Notes: a model not told the origin generated them from the letters alone. Numbered from the stretch's first letter, positions 8,588 to 17,005 are shown. The stretch is 64,000 nucleotides of DNA from SIG575 sp045534165 (GCA_045534165.1 JAZSJD010000055.1:124001-188000), one strand, 5' to 3'. Made by a program: numbers and translations.

Positions 8588-9306
8588 CACTTATCACCAA
8601 AGCCAATCAAATCTTTTATAACTTCACCCGCTGCAATAAGACCAACAACAGAAGGAACAAAAGAAGTGCTGCCAGGCACCGGTCGGCCTTCACAACAATT
8701 TTCTACAAACTGTTGATTAATTTTAGGTGACTCTTCCGAATAAATTACTTTTAATTTTTTAACACTGTTTTCCCGACAAAGTTTTCTCATAGCTTTTGCC
8801 AACGGACATACAGATGTTTTATAAATATCAGCAACTTTAAAAGCAGTCGGTTCAGTTTTATTACCTGCACCCATAGAAGAAATTATAGGAATTGATAATT
8901 CATCTGCAATAACGGCCAATGCCAGCTTTCCGCTTACAGTATCAATTGCATCAACTATATAATCAAATTTTTCAAATTCAAACTCATCTGCATTTTCTTT
9001 AAGAAAGAAACACTTATGTATATTGACTGTCATTTCAGGATTAATATCAAGAAGTCTCTTTTTGGCTACATCAACTTTATATTCACCAATTGTACTGTGC
9101 AATGCAATAATTTGTCTGTTTATATTTGAAACTGACACAGTGTCACTATCAACAATATCAAGGGTTCCAACACCACTTCTGGCAAGTGCTTCGCACACAT
9201 AACCACCTACACCGCCTACACCAAAGACAGCCACTCTTGAATTTTTAAGTTTTTCTAATGAAGATTCGCCAAAAATAATATTTTGTCTTGAAAATTCTTC
9301 GTTCAT
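8587..9306 (-). CDS. tcdA: tRNA threonylcarbamoyladenosine dehydratase
   Basis: A 239-residue ThiF/MoeB/HesA-fold protein. The glycine-rich ATP loop VFGVGGVGGYV, the RSGVGTLDIVDSD segment and the NRQ arginine motif show the adenylating domain; the CPLAKAMRK and VPGSTSFVPSV segments match TcdA (YgdL/CsdL), which converts t6A to its cyclic form ct6A on tRNA. The ATG at 9306 is one base past the stop of the upstream phosphoesterase, so an apparent 25-codon upstream extension is read-through of that gene's frame and not a real start. A downstream TtcA-like gene makes a tRNA-modification pair. Confidence 0.88.
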   Translation of the reverse strand: MNEEFSRQNIIFGESSLEKLKNSRVAVFGVGGVGGYVCEALARSGVGTLDIVDSDTVSVSNINRQIIALHSTIGEYKVDVAKKRLLDINPEMTVNIHKCFFLKENADEFEFEKFDYIVDAIDTVSGKLALAVIADELSIPIISSMGAGNKTEPTAFKVADIYKTSVCPLAKAMRKLCRENSVKKLKVIYSEESPKINQQFVENCCEGRPVPGSTSFVPSVVGLIAAGEVIKDLIGFGDK

Positions 9307-9307
9307 A

Positions 9308-10411
9308 TCAGACGTCAACTTCTTCCCTTTCTTCAATGCAAACTGTTTCCGTATAAAAATCTTTAGGATTATTTTCATCAACTACTATCAATCTTCCGCC
9401 ACGTCTGTAACCATATGTCATAAAACCACCGCAAATTGTCTGACAAAGTTTAATTCCGTCTTTTTCAACAACAAAATCGTTAACATGGTCGTGGCCACAA
9501 AAAATCGCAACAACATCACCCTGCTCTTTAAAAGCGTCAAATTCACCATCATAACGTACCATTGGCGGACTTGGGCTTTCATTAAGAAAACCGGTTGCAT
9601 TCTCAGGCAAAACATAATATTTACCATCATCACATTTAATTGCATCTGGTGTGTTTTTATCTACCTCTTTAAACGCCGAGTGCACTTCCGGCACGCAAAT
9701 ATGTTGAAAAGCCATTGAATATACGGTTTCACCATTATTATCCTGCTTTAATTTTTCTGCTTTTTTTCTGTACCAATCGAGCTGAGATTTATGTACACAA
9801 TCATAACCGGTGCCTTTGACACCATTAAGATAGTCATTAGAATCAAACATCCAGAGGTTAAATGCTGTTTTTTTACCATCAGATGAAACCACAGGCAAAC
9901 TGTAGTTTCCGCAGCCATACATATCTTCTTCATTGTAAACACCACGGAAATTTTCATACTCCATAAAAATACGCATCTGAAATTCTTTATGAGTATTTCT
10001 TTCACCATCGTGATTACCAAAAGTTATGGCAAGCGGCAAATTATATTTACCGATTGTTTTATAAATTCTTCTTATTGTTTTTGCTGCATAATCATATGTA
10101 ATCAACTCATAATTACTGCTGACTGTGTCACCTGTAATAACAACTAAATCAGGATTTGTGTTTTTAATACATTCTTCAATAAGATTCAGAGTGTCCGCAA
10201 TCTGTTGTTTGGTAAATTCAATTGGTTGTTCCTCTTCCATCAATTCATGTATCAGATGTATATCTGTAAGATGAAGAATTCTGAATTTGCCATCTTTAAA
10301 CTGAAGCTGTTTGTTTGGTTTTCTTTTCTGATACAAAAAAGGACCGCCAACAGCACCAAAAAACGGCATTGCCAATAATTTTAACGAGTTTGAAATAATT
10401 TTGCTTTTCAT
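9308..10411 (-). CDS. calcineurin-like metallophosphoesterase
   Basis: A 367-residue metallophosphoesterase with the full dimetal ligand series: TDIHL, TGDT, FGNHD, a mid-protein histidine (FQHI) and CGHDH near the C-terminus. The N-terminus (KLLAMPFFGAVGGPFLYQ) is a weak hydrophobic segment that could anchor it to the membrane. Related proteins (PhoD/Dcr2-like, DUF-type) hydrolyse phosphomonoesters or diesters; the substrate is unknown. AAGGAG lies 11 bases before the ATG. A terminator at 10431-10463 separates it partly from mazF, so expression may depend on read-through or an internal promoter not recognised here. Confidence 0.85.
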   Translation of the reverse strand: MKSKIISNSLKLLAMPFFGAVGGPFLYQKRKPNKQLQFKDGKFRILHLTDIHLIHELMEEEQPIEFTKQQIADTLNLIEECIKNTNPDLVVITGDTVSSNYELITYDYAAKTIRRIYKTIGKYNLPLAITFGNHDGERNTHKEFQMRIFMEYENFRGVYNEEDMYGCGNYSLPVVSSDGKKTAFNLWMFDSNDYLNGVKGTGYDCVHKSQLDWYRKKAEKLKQDNNGETVYSMAFQHICVPEVHSAFKEVDKNTPDAIKCDDGKYYVLPENATGFLNESPSPPMVRYDGEFDAFKEQGDVVAIFCGHDHVNDFVVEKDGIKLCQTICGGFMTYGYRRGGRLIVVDENNPKDFYTETVCIEEREEVDV

Positions 10412-10430
10412 AAAATATGCAACTCCTTAT

Positions 10431-10463
10431 AAAAAAGCGGAGCCACTATTTATGTAACTCCGC
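10431..10463 (-). terminator. intrinsic terminator overlapping the mazF stop
   Basis: Arms CTCCGC (10458-10463) and GCGGAG (10437-10442) pair, and on the minus strand the stem is followed by six T residues (10431-10436). The mazF stop codon lies inside the loop. With the promoter at 10923-10952 it defines mazF as a largely single-gene unit. Confidence 0.8.
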
Positions 10464-10803
10464 CAAGTCCAAAGCTAACGCTTAAAGCTTTGTCAATTCT
10501 GTCCATATCAACATCGTCGAGATTGCCCATTCTTTCCTTCAATCTTCTTTTATCAAGTGTTCTGACTTGTTCAAGTAAAACAATTGAATCTTTCGCAAGT
10601 CCGCAACCATCTGCATTCACACGAATGTGTGTCGGAAGACTGTTTTTATATTTCTGACTTGTAATTGCTGCTGCAATTACTGTTGGGCTGTATTTATTAC
10701 CGACATCATTCTGAACAATTAAAACAGGTCTTATCCCACCTTGCTCAGAGCCTACAACAGGGCTGAGGTCGGCATAATAGATATCTCCCCTTTTTATCAT
10801 CAT
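10450..10803 (-). CDS. mazF: MazF/PemK family mRNA endoribonuclease toxin
   Basis: A 117-residue MazF (NdoA/EndoA) toxin, which cuts single-stranded RNA at short sequence motifs. The N-terminal KRGDIYYADLSPVVGSEQGG segment and RPVLIVQND strand carry the catalytic arginine and the conserved loop; the length is exactly that of Bacillus NdoA. No MazE-like antitoxin gene is visible upstream: the 169 bases to the next gene hold a promoter and an inverted repeat only. GGAG is present but 12 bases away from the ATG. Two consecutive ATGs (10803, 10800) are possible starts. The antitoxin may be encoded elsewhere. Confidence 0.92.
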   Translation of the reverse strand: MMIKRGDIYYADLSPVVGSEQGGIRPVLIVQNDVGNKYSPTVIAAAITSQKYKNSLPTHIRVNADGCGLAKDSIVLLEQVRTLDKRRLKERMGNLDDVDMDRIDKALSVSFGLGGVT

Positions 10804-10872
10804 TTAATCATCACGCTCCGTAAATATTGTTGACAAATATATCATTGCCAATATTTCAAAGAAATAAACATA

Positions 10873-10904
10873 GGTTCAAAAATCAGGGGAGAAAATTTTG
10901 AACC
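10873..10904 (-). promoter_or_regulatory. inverted repeat in the mazF leader
   Basis: A perfect 9-bp inverted repeat (GGTTCAAAA / TTTTGAACC, 14-base loop). It begins about 12 bases after the predicted mazF transcription start. It could be an operator, an RNA hairpin in the leader, or a weak terminator for the preceding srtB operon; the T-rich tail on the minus strand is broken, so a terminator is less likely. Confidence 0.55.
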
Positions 10905-10922
10905 GATACCTGTCCTCAAAAC

Positions 10923-10952
10923 ATTATATGCAAAATATTATTTAACGGACAA
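10923..10952 (-). promoter_or_regulatory. mazF promoter
   Basis: Minus strand TTGTCC (10947-10952), an 18-base spacer and a perfect TATAAT (10923-10928). Transcription would start near 10916 and give a leader of about 113 bases. Confidence 0.7.
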
Positions 10953-10972
10953 TATTTACAGAAACTATATTA

Positions 10973-11938
10973 TTAATACCAGATCCAACCAAAAAGGAAA
11001 ATTACAATAAGCCATTGCCACCATGCATAAGAAACTGTTACTTCTACATTGTAACGTGTCTTTCCGTCTTTAGAAACACCTGCTACGTAGGTTTTTCCTG
11101 TTTTCAAAGATTCAAGGGTCTGGCTGTCTGCATCAACAACAACATTTACAACACTTTTATCTGCAGAAAGAACTTCAAAATTTTCAAAATCTGACAGAAC
11201 TGTTTTCACATCAACTTTTGATTTATAGTTCATTTCAAATGTATAGTCCGGTGCCTTTGCTTCAACAGCTTCACCAAAAACTACCGCTTGTGACAAATCA
11301 ATAGTCTGACCGTAAGATGCAACAACCTCATCGCCTAATGTTGCACCACCATGAGCAGCATAAATACCGCTTCTCATAGAATCGTTTTCTGTCTTAATAT
11401 ACGCAGGATCAACACCTAAAAAACCTTTTCCATCAGTAGGTGCATTGGATTTCATTTTAAATTTGATTGTATACAATGCTTCAAACTCATTAAGAGTTGT
11501 TGTAGGTGTATTTTTACCTTGTGAAGACAATGAAGGCAACCAGGTCACGCCTGCAAATACAAGCTTATATCTTTTTGCCATATCACTTGAATAGCTCTGA
11601 TGGTACATTGCAAGTGGTGAATTAGTTGTCTGATTAAGACTAACGGGCATTTTAGTTACTTTTTTCACTACTGCACCGTCTGATTTATCAAGTTCATAGT
11701 ATTTTGAGTCATAAACAACGATAGAGTTAACGTTGATTATAGGATAGTCTGTTTTTGCACTAACAGTTACTGTAAATTTATCACCGGGTTTTGGTGCAGT
11801 TTTATTTGAAGTGAGCTTGATATATAAATTGTTATCTTTTTCAGCAGCGAATGAAGAAATTGAAAATGCTGAAAAAACAAACATAACAGCCAACATTACA
11901 GATAAGACCTTAGTAAACTTTTTAAAAGATTTTTTCAT
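10973..11938 (-). CDS. secreted cohesin-like protein with Trp-rich C-terminal tail
   Basis: A 321-residue exported protein. Residues 1-32 are a signal peptide (basic start, hydrophobic core, SSFAA cleavage region). Residues about 37-200 begin with a PKPGDKFTVTVSAKTD strand pattern and continue as a beta-rich domain resembling the cohesin/carbohydrate-binding immunoglobulin-like fold; this match is by pattern only. The C-terminus is unusual: a hydrophobic, tryptophan-rich stretch (WWQWLIVIFLFGWIWY) ends the protein with no basic stop-transfer tail. It is the third gene of the srtB operon, 14 bases after the LCP gene, with a strong GGAGG site. A surface scaffold or receptor role is inference. 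Confidence 0.7.
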   Translation of the reverse strand: MKKSFKKFTKVLSVMLAVMFVFSAFSISSFAAEKDNNLYIKLTSNKTAPKPGDKFTVTVSAKTDYPIINVNSIVVYDSKYYELDKSDGAVVKKVTKMPVSLNQTTNSPLAMYHQSYSSDMAKRYKLVFAGVTWLPSLSSQGKNTPTTTLNEFEALYTIKFKMKSNAPTDGKGFLGVDPAYIKTENDSMRSGIYAAHGGATLGDEVVASYGQTIDLSQAVVFGEAVEAKAPDYTFEMNYKSKVDVKTVLSDFENFEVLSADKSVVNVVVDADSQTLESLKTGKTYVAGVSKDGKTRYNVEVTVSYAWWQWLIVIFLFGWIWY

Positions 11939-11952
11939 AATAAAACCTCCTG

Positions 11953-13188
11953 TTAATTAACTTTCTTATAAAATGTGTCAAGAATTGTTTCGTACACTAA
12001 CTCATTGTCAAGAACATATGCGGGGAAATTGTCAGTTTCAACATATTTTCCCGGAAGAGCTGTAACCTTACTGATTTTTGCAGATTTGGTAACAAGTTCT
12101 GTTCCTAAATAAACAGCACTATTAAAATTAATATCCGTTACTGTATACTGCTTTGCAGTGTTATAAAGTTTTGAAATTATACCAATATCTTTTTTAGCTA
12201 AAGACATAGTTTTAGCAGCAAAAGCTTTAACATACTGAATCTGACGTTCACGTCTTAATGCATCGGAATCAATTTTGTTCCTATCACGTGATGTAACATA
12301 GAAACGAGCTTGTGTTCCCTGAAGCAGCATTTTTTCACCTTTGACAAACTGGCCCACTGTTTCAAGACAGGTTAATTCCACACCGCCAATCACTGCATTC
12401 AAAGCATCAACGCCTCTTACTCTGAGAGAGAAATAAGAATCAATAGGTATCCCCATCAGAACACGTTCAATTGATTTAATTGTGTTTTCACAGCTTCCTT
12501 CTCCACCGTCACCATAAGCAAACGCAAGACAAATCTGCATTTCTTCTGTACGTGCGAAATTACCACTTTCAGAATAAACGTCAACATCAACCATCGAATC
12601 TCGAGGCACAGTAATAATTGAAACATCTCCTGTTTTTGTGTCATAGGCAAATACCATAATTGTATCGGCCTGACCGGCAGTTCCGTACTCATCAGTTATA
12701 TTAACTGACACACTTTTATCATCGATTCCTAAAAAGACACCGGTAACAATATCTTCGTTATACACATATTTCTGACCTTTATATTCAACAGTTTTACCGC
12801 TGTCGTCATATGAGATCGCATTATCATGTGTACTGATTGTTACATCCTCTTTGTTGCCATTCAAAGAATTTTCACCAATTTTTCTTGCTATAAAATATCC
12901 ACTGACGCAGACAATACCAACGAAAAATATAAGTGCAACAATAATAATCAATATTTTTAATATAAGTGGTATTTTTTTCTTTTTGTTTTTATCATTATGA
13001 GAATGATGATGGTGGTGGTGATGGTGCTCTGAACCACTACCATTATGCGTACCCTTCTCTCTACTTGAATGATGATGAGATGAATGACTGTGATGATGTC
13101 TTGAACGAGAGTGAGAACCATAGCCTTTCATAAATTCATCTACAACTTCTTCACCGCTCAGATCAAAATTATTGTTTCGTTTTTTCAT
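11953..13188 (-). CDS. LCP family (LytR-CpsA-Psr) cell-wall glycopolymer ligase
   Basis: A 411-residue LCP protein. These enzymes attach undecaprenyl-linked glycopolymers (teichoic acid, capsule) to peptidoglycan. Residues 75-98 are the single membrane helix; the extracellular domain shows the conserved DTIMVF, ITVPRDSMVDV and later RDR...RRERQIQ segments with the catalytic arginines and aspartates. The cytoplasmic tail is odd: residues 26-66 contain 18 histidines, including a run of eight. The start overlaps the sortase gene by 20 bases, so the two are translationally coupled. It may assemble the wall polymer or surface layer served by the adjacent sortase. Confidence 0.9.
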   Translation of the reverse strand: MKKRNNNFDLSGEEVVDEFMKGYGSHSRSRHHHSHSSHHHSSREKGTHNGSGSEHHHHHHHHSHNDKNKKKKIPLILKILIIIVALIFFVGIVCVSGYFIARKIGENSLNGNKEDVTISTHDNAISYDDSGKTVEYKGQKYVYNEDIVTGVFLGIDDKSVSVNITDEYGTAGQADTIMVFAYDTKTGDVSIITVPRDSMVDVDVYSESGNFARTEEMQICLAFAYGDGGEGSCENTIKSIERVLMGIPIDSYFSLRVRGVDALNAVIGGVELTCLETVGQFVKGEKMLLQGTQARFYVTSRDRNKIDSDALRRERQIQYVKAFAAKTMSLAKKDIGIISKLYNTAKQYTVTDINFNSAVYLGTELVTKSAKISKVTALPGKYVETDNFPAYVLDNELVYETILDTFYKKVN

Positions 13189-13951
13189 CGTTAACCATCA
13201 CCCCACAAACAAGATATCTTGCTCGTTTATCACCAATACACGTACTTAATACAACAATTTTCGAATACTCATTGAGCTCGACACCGCTTCTGACATTTTT
13301 CAAGAGACTACCCGGATTTAAAACTGTATCCTGAAAAGATTTAAGCTGTTGCGGGTCTCTGAAATCAAAAGAATTCATAATATGACGATTATCATATTTA
13401 AAAGCAGAAACAATTTTGTAAGTTAAAATATGCGTCTGTGTATAAACATAGAAAGTATCATTTTCTTCAAAAAATTCTGAATCCTGAAACTTATGAAGCG
13501 ATGCAAACATAGAACCATTATTCATATTATGACCATACAAAACGGTAACAGGATCAAAAAAGTCAAGATTATTGCATGATTGTGTATAAATCATACCGGC
13601 AAATAAATACTTTTTATCAATAGATTTATTCAGGTAAAAATTATCATCAACTCTGCTTTGAACAACAGGATAGTTAACTTTTGTGTTCGGCACTTCTATC
13701 CAGGCATAAACCTCATCATTCTGAGCTCGCAACGATGCAAAGTCAATAGGATTATCAACATATTCAATTGCATCTGTATCATTTTTTACGTCATTAAGCA
13801 AATCACCATAAGTTTTATCAGCAATATATCCGCTGTACCACTGAAAACATACATAGCCAAGCCCCCCTAAAAGACAAAGCAAAAGGAGAACTATTAAAAT
13901 GATTATAGCAATTTTATTTGCTTTTTTTCTTTCGTACTCTCTACTACTCAT
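13169..13951 (-). CDS. srtB: class B sortase
   Basis: A 260-residue sortase that cleaves a C-terminal sorting signal and joins the protein to the cell wall. One N-terminal membrane helix (residues 13-36) is followed by the class B beta-barrel; His141 (YGHNM), Cys238 (LSTC) and Arg243/245 form the catalytic set. The gene follows its likely substrate (14024-14566), which carries an APQTG signal, and precedes the LCP gene. A hairpin between substrate and sortase genes (13973-14004) could keep enzyme levels lower than substrate levels. AAGG lies 7 bases before the ATG. Confidence 0.92.
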   Translation of the reverse strand: MSSREYERKKANKIAIIILIVLLLLCLLGGLGYVCFQWYSGYIADKTYGDLLNDVKNDTDAIEYVDNPIDFASLRAQNDEVYAWIEVPNTKVNYPVVQSRVDDNFYLNKSIDKKYLFAGMIYTQSCNNLDFFDPVTVLYGHNMNNGSMFASLHKFQDSEFFEENDTFYVYTQTHILTYKIVSAFKYDNRHIMNSFDFRDPQQLKSFQDTVLNPGSLLKNVRSGVELNEYSKIVVLSTCIGDKRARYLVCGVMVNDEKTKQ

Positions 13952-13972
13952 ACTTTTACCTTCATAAAACTA

Positions 13973-14004
13973 AAGGTCTTGGATTCAAAAGAAAACAAGA
14001 CCTT
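13973..14004 (-). terminator. hairpin between sortase substrate and srtB (attenuator-like)
   Basis: A perfect 9-bp stem (AAGGTCTTG 13973-13981, CAAGACCTT 13996-14004) with a 14-base loop. On the minus strand it is followed by TAGTTTTATG, a weak U tract, so partial termination is expected. Confidence 0.6.
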
Positions 14005-14023
14005 CAGAAGTTAATCAATTAAA

Positions 14024-14566
14024 TTATTTTGTCTTAGCTGTACGTCTTTTATAGATGAATGCTACTGCAATAAGTCCAACAACTGACAATGCAACAGCAA
14101 CTACTGCCTGTGTATCAAATGCACCAGTCTGAGGAGCTGTGGGACCATCATCAGGTTTTGCTGTTTCCTGCTCACCAGTTGTTGCTTCTTCATCTAAAGG
14201 TTTAAAATGTGCTTCACCAACAACGTCAGCAGTATCCTTAAGGTCACCATGTGTTTTATTGTTAGCATCAGGAACAAGTTCAACCTTAATTACAGGGTCA
14301 TAAATTGTACCATCAACAATTTCAAACTTACCATCAAGTTCCCAATGGTCAAACACATAACCTTCCCCTGCCACTGCAGTGAACACAATAATTTCACCTG
14401 CTTTTACAACACCGGGAACAGCTGTGGCTGTACCAACACCAACAACATTACAAAAAGCATCTGCAGTATAGTATTTATCCGGTGTGGGGCTGTTAGCAGC
14501 AAAAGCCGGAATACAACAACCAAAGCAAAGCATAACTGCAATCAAAACTGATAAAACTTTTTTCAT
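14024..14566 (-). CDS. cell-wall-anchored protein, sortase B substrate
   Basis: A 180-residue exported protein. Residues 1-24 are a signal peptide (AFA cleavage site). The middle (about 45-125) resembles one InlB-type B-repeat (GEIIVFTAVAGEGYVFDHWELDG), a small beta-grasp module. A Thr/Glu/Pro-rich linker leads to APQTG (144-148), a hydrophobic helix and the basic end KRRTAKTK, a complete sorting signal of the NPQTG type used by class B sortases. ATG at 14566 is preferred over a GTG three codons upstream because GAGG is 8 bases away. It has its own extended -10 promoter. The ligand is unknown. Confidence 0.85.
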   Translation of the reverse strand: MKKVLSVLIAVMLCFGCCIPAFAANSPTPDKYYTADAFCNVVGVGTATAVPGVVKAGEIIVFTAVAGEGYVFDHWELDGKFEIVDGTIYDPVIKVELVPDANNKTHGDLKDTADVVGEAHFKPLDEEATTGEQETAKPDDGPTAPQTGAFDTQAVVAVALSVVGLIAVAFIYKRRTAKTK

Positions 14567-14617
14567 TATTTCCACCTCATAATTAAAATTTATAAACAGA
14601 CAATTTTACACAAATAA

Positions 14618-14646
14618 ATCTTATCATATACCCGAGAAAAAGTCAA
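14618..14646 (-). promoter_or_regulatory. promoter of the sortase substrate / srtB operon
   Basis: Minus strand TTGACT (14641-14646), a 17-base spacer and TAAGAT (14618-14623) with an upstream TG (extended -10). Confidence 0.75.
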
Positions 14647-14668
14647 TAATTTAATAATTTTTAATCAC

Positions 14669-15292
14669 TCAGTCTTTCACTATAACTTCTGATTTTTCTA
14701 TAACTTCAACTTTTTCCATAACAATTGGCTCTGCCGGTTTAGAAAAAGCATTATCAGTTGCAACATAGGTTCTGTCAACTTCAAGGAAAGAATCAACAAC
14801 TTCCATGCCTTCAATAACTTTTCCGAAAGCAGCATAGTTTCCATCAAGACTGGTACTACGAGCATAACAGATAAAGAACTGACTACTTGCTGAATCAGGG
14901 TCGTTTGATCTTGCCATAGAAACTACCCCTCTTTCATGAAGAAGTGTATTCTGTTTGAAACCATTAGAAGAAAATTCACCCTTGATTTCTTTATCGCTTC
15001 CACCTGTGCCATCACCTGATGGGTCTCCGCCTTGTGCCATAAAGCCTTCAATAACTCTGTGGAAAGTAAGTCCGTCATAAAAACCTGATTCAACAAGATT
15101 TAAAAAATTCTCAACTGTTTTGGGTGCATATTCAGGATAAAGTTCCATAACAAAACTTTCGCCATTCTCCATTGTAACCCTTACATAAGAATGTTCGGTA
15201 TTAGTTTTTTTCCCGAAACATCCTGTGAAAGGAAACACAAGAATACAACAAAGAACTACTGATGCTAATTTAATCAACAATGATTTTTTCAT
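14669..15292 (-). CDS. cyclophilin-type peptidyl-prolyl isomerase, lipoprotein
   Basis: A 207-residue exported cyclophilin. The N-terminus ends in a lipobox (FTGC, Cys about 25), so it is anchored on the outer face of the membrane. The cyclophilin domain shows FHRVIEGFMAQGGDP, the catalytic Arg/Phe/Gln set, FFICYA and AFGKVIEGM. These enzymes speed proline isomerisation during folding of secreted proteins. It starts 3 bases after the alpha-galactosidase stop and uses a GGAGTG site, so both are probably on one transcript. Confidence 0.9.
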   Translation of the reverse strand: MKKSLLIKLASVVLCCILVFPFTGCFGKKTNTEHSYVRVTMENGESFVMELYPEYAPKTVENFLNLVESGFYDGLTFHRVIEGFMAQGGDPSGDGTGGSDKEIKGEFSSNGFKQNTLLHERGVVSMARSNDPDSASSQFFICYARSTSLDGNYAAFGKVIEGMEVVDSFLEVDRTYVATDNAFSKPAEPIVMEKVEVIEKSEVIVKD

Positions 15293-15295
15293 TTT

Positions 15296-16975
15296 TTACA
15301 CTCCTAAAATTTCTCTGATATTGCTCTTACCTGTAATTAAATTAAATTTAAGAGTCTTTAATCCGTCTGAATCTTCAAAAACAACTTCAATATCATCATT
15401 AAGATTTACTCTTTCGGCAGAAACAACTTTTGTATCGTTTTCCTTGAAGAACATTTTAAGAAGTTCAAGTTCTTTTTCTGAATAATCACCTGCATTGTCA
15501 GAAACAAAGAGAACATTACCAAAGAGATTGTTAATAAAAGCAAGAAGTAATTTTTGTTCATAATTGAATTTAAGATTATTACTTCTGAGGAAGAAAACAT
15601 CAGGGTCATTACAGAACACTCTACCGTCAAGATGACGTCTGAAAATTGTGTTATTAATAGCATTCTGTGCTGAGGGCACTTCGTTATTTACATTAAGAAC
15701 ATTTTCAATCTTCGGTTTGTATGAGAGACTAACGTCACAGCTGATACGACAAGCATCAACAATACCGAATGAAGGAAGAAGAGGAACACCGCAACCAAGG
15801 AAAAGTTTATCACCGACACATTCACGAAGGAACTTCATTGCATCGCACATAATCTGTCCTCTTGTTTTGCCTTTTCTCGGGAATACACACTGACTATAAA
15901 GGAAGTCAAGTTTAACCATATCATATCCCCATTCGTTTATAACAACATCAAAGCAATTTTTGATATATTCTCTTGCTTCTTTATTATAAATATCGAGTGT
16001 ATATGAACCGCCCCATGCAAATGTGCCTACATGACGTTTGTTTGTGCCCGGAACTTTAATGAACCAATCAGGATGTTCTTTAGCAACAACTGAATCCTTT
16101 TCTGCACTGAAAGGAGCAAGCCAGATACCTGCAAGATAACCCTTTTCATGAATTTTATCTGCAATATATTTCATGCCGCAGGGGAAATCTTTTTCGTTTT
16201 TAAGAATCCAGTCACCAACTTTAGGTTCATAACCATCATCAATCTGGAATATTGAAACATCATCCTTTGCTTTATCAAGCCCATTAAGGTCACGAAGAAT
16301 GATTTTTTCATCAATTTTCTGGAAATAGTTATACCATGATGTGTAACCTGCCAGGTGTTTAAGTTTCGGCTTAGGAACATTCATTGCTTCAAAGTATTTA
16401 TCAAATACTTCATCGTATCCACCTTTAAAATAAACAACATCAACGAGGTTGTATTCGCTTCTGATTCTTAAACCTTCCACATCTTTAACAATTGAAAAAT
16501 CTGATGTGTTCATATCATATCTGAAAATTGTAAAGCCGAATTTTTCTGTAAGGGAACCGAAGAATTCAAGCTCCTCACCATTTCTGATATATGTGTAACC
16601 ATTACTGTGGAAATAACCCTTTTGCTTTTTGTAGCCGGAGAATGAATAGTCACCGCTAACAGAAGCTGCATTTTTTGACCAGGCAAACAAATTTGTAATA
16701 GGGTGTGTTGTTTTAAGAAGAGAATCTTTTTCACATTCTAAAGAAGTTGACCATGACTGGTAACCGTTTGAGAAAAACAAATCACCTTTTTTATAGGGGA
16801 TTTTTGTATCAAGTTTAAATTCAATTATTTCAATAACAGTTGTAGGAATAATTTTAGCCTGAATTCTGCCATCATCTACTGTAACTTCAATTTTACAGTA
16901 TTTATCTTTTTTTTCATAACTGCTGTAAACTTTACCATCAGCCTTGTACTTGATAAACGAAGAAAAATTGTACAT
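15296..16975 (-). CDS. alpha-galactosidase, GH36 family
   Basis: A 559-residue glycoside hydrolase of the GH36/GH-D clan, hydrolysing terminal alpha-galactosides such as melibiose or raffinose. An N-terminal beta domain (about 1-190) precedes the TIM barrel. IFQIDDGYE, GIWLAPF and the nucleophile strand YDMVKLDFLY are visible; RISCDVSL contains the probable acid/base aspartate. It has no signal peptide, so it should act on imported sugar. A 17-base-spaced promoter overlaps a candidate operator, consistent with sugar-controlled expression. No sugar transporter is adjacent. The family is clear; the exact substrate is not. Confidence 0.87.
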   Translation of the reverse strand: MYNFSSFIKYKADGKVYSSYEKKDKYCKIEVTVDDGRIQAKIIPTTVIEIIEFKLDTKIPYKKGDLFFSNGYQSWSTSLECEKDSLLKTTHPITNLFAWSKNAASVSGDYSFSGYKKQKGYFHSNGYTYIRNGEELEFFGSLTEKFGFTIFRYDMNTSDFSIVKDVEGLRIRSEYNLVDVVYFKGGYDEVFDKYFEAMNVPKPKLKHLAGYTSWYNYFQKIDEKIILRDLNGLDKAKDDVSIFQIDDGYEPKVGDWILKNEKDFPCGMKYIADKIHEKGYLAGIWLAPFSAEKDSVVAKEHPDWFIKVPGTNKRHVGTFAWGGSYTLDIYNKEAREYIKNCFDVVINEWGYDMVKLDFLYSQCVFPRKGKTRGQIMCDAMKFLRECVGDKLFLGCGVPLLPSFGIVDACRISCDVSLSYKPKIENVLNVNNEVPSAQNAINNTIFRRHLDGRVFCNDPDVFFLRSNNLKFNYEQKLLLAFINNLFGNVLFVSDNAGDYSEKELELLKMFFKENDTKVVSAERVNLNDDIEVVFEDSDGLKTLKFNLITGKSNIREILGV

Positions 16976-17005
16976 TTTACCTGCTCCTTAACTTATATTT
17001 ATTTA

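Noticed and set aside
12991..13113. Cloning-vector histidine tag contaminating the sequence
   Set aside because: The His codons are mixed CAT/CAC, interrupted by Ser/Arg/Asn and embedded in an intact chromosomal LCP gene with a natural membrane helix.
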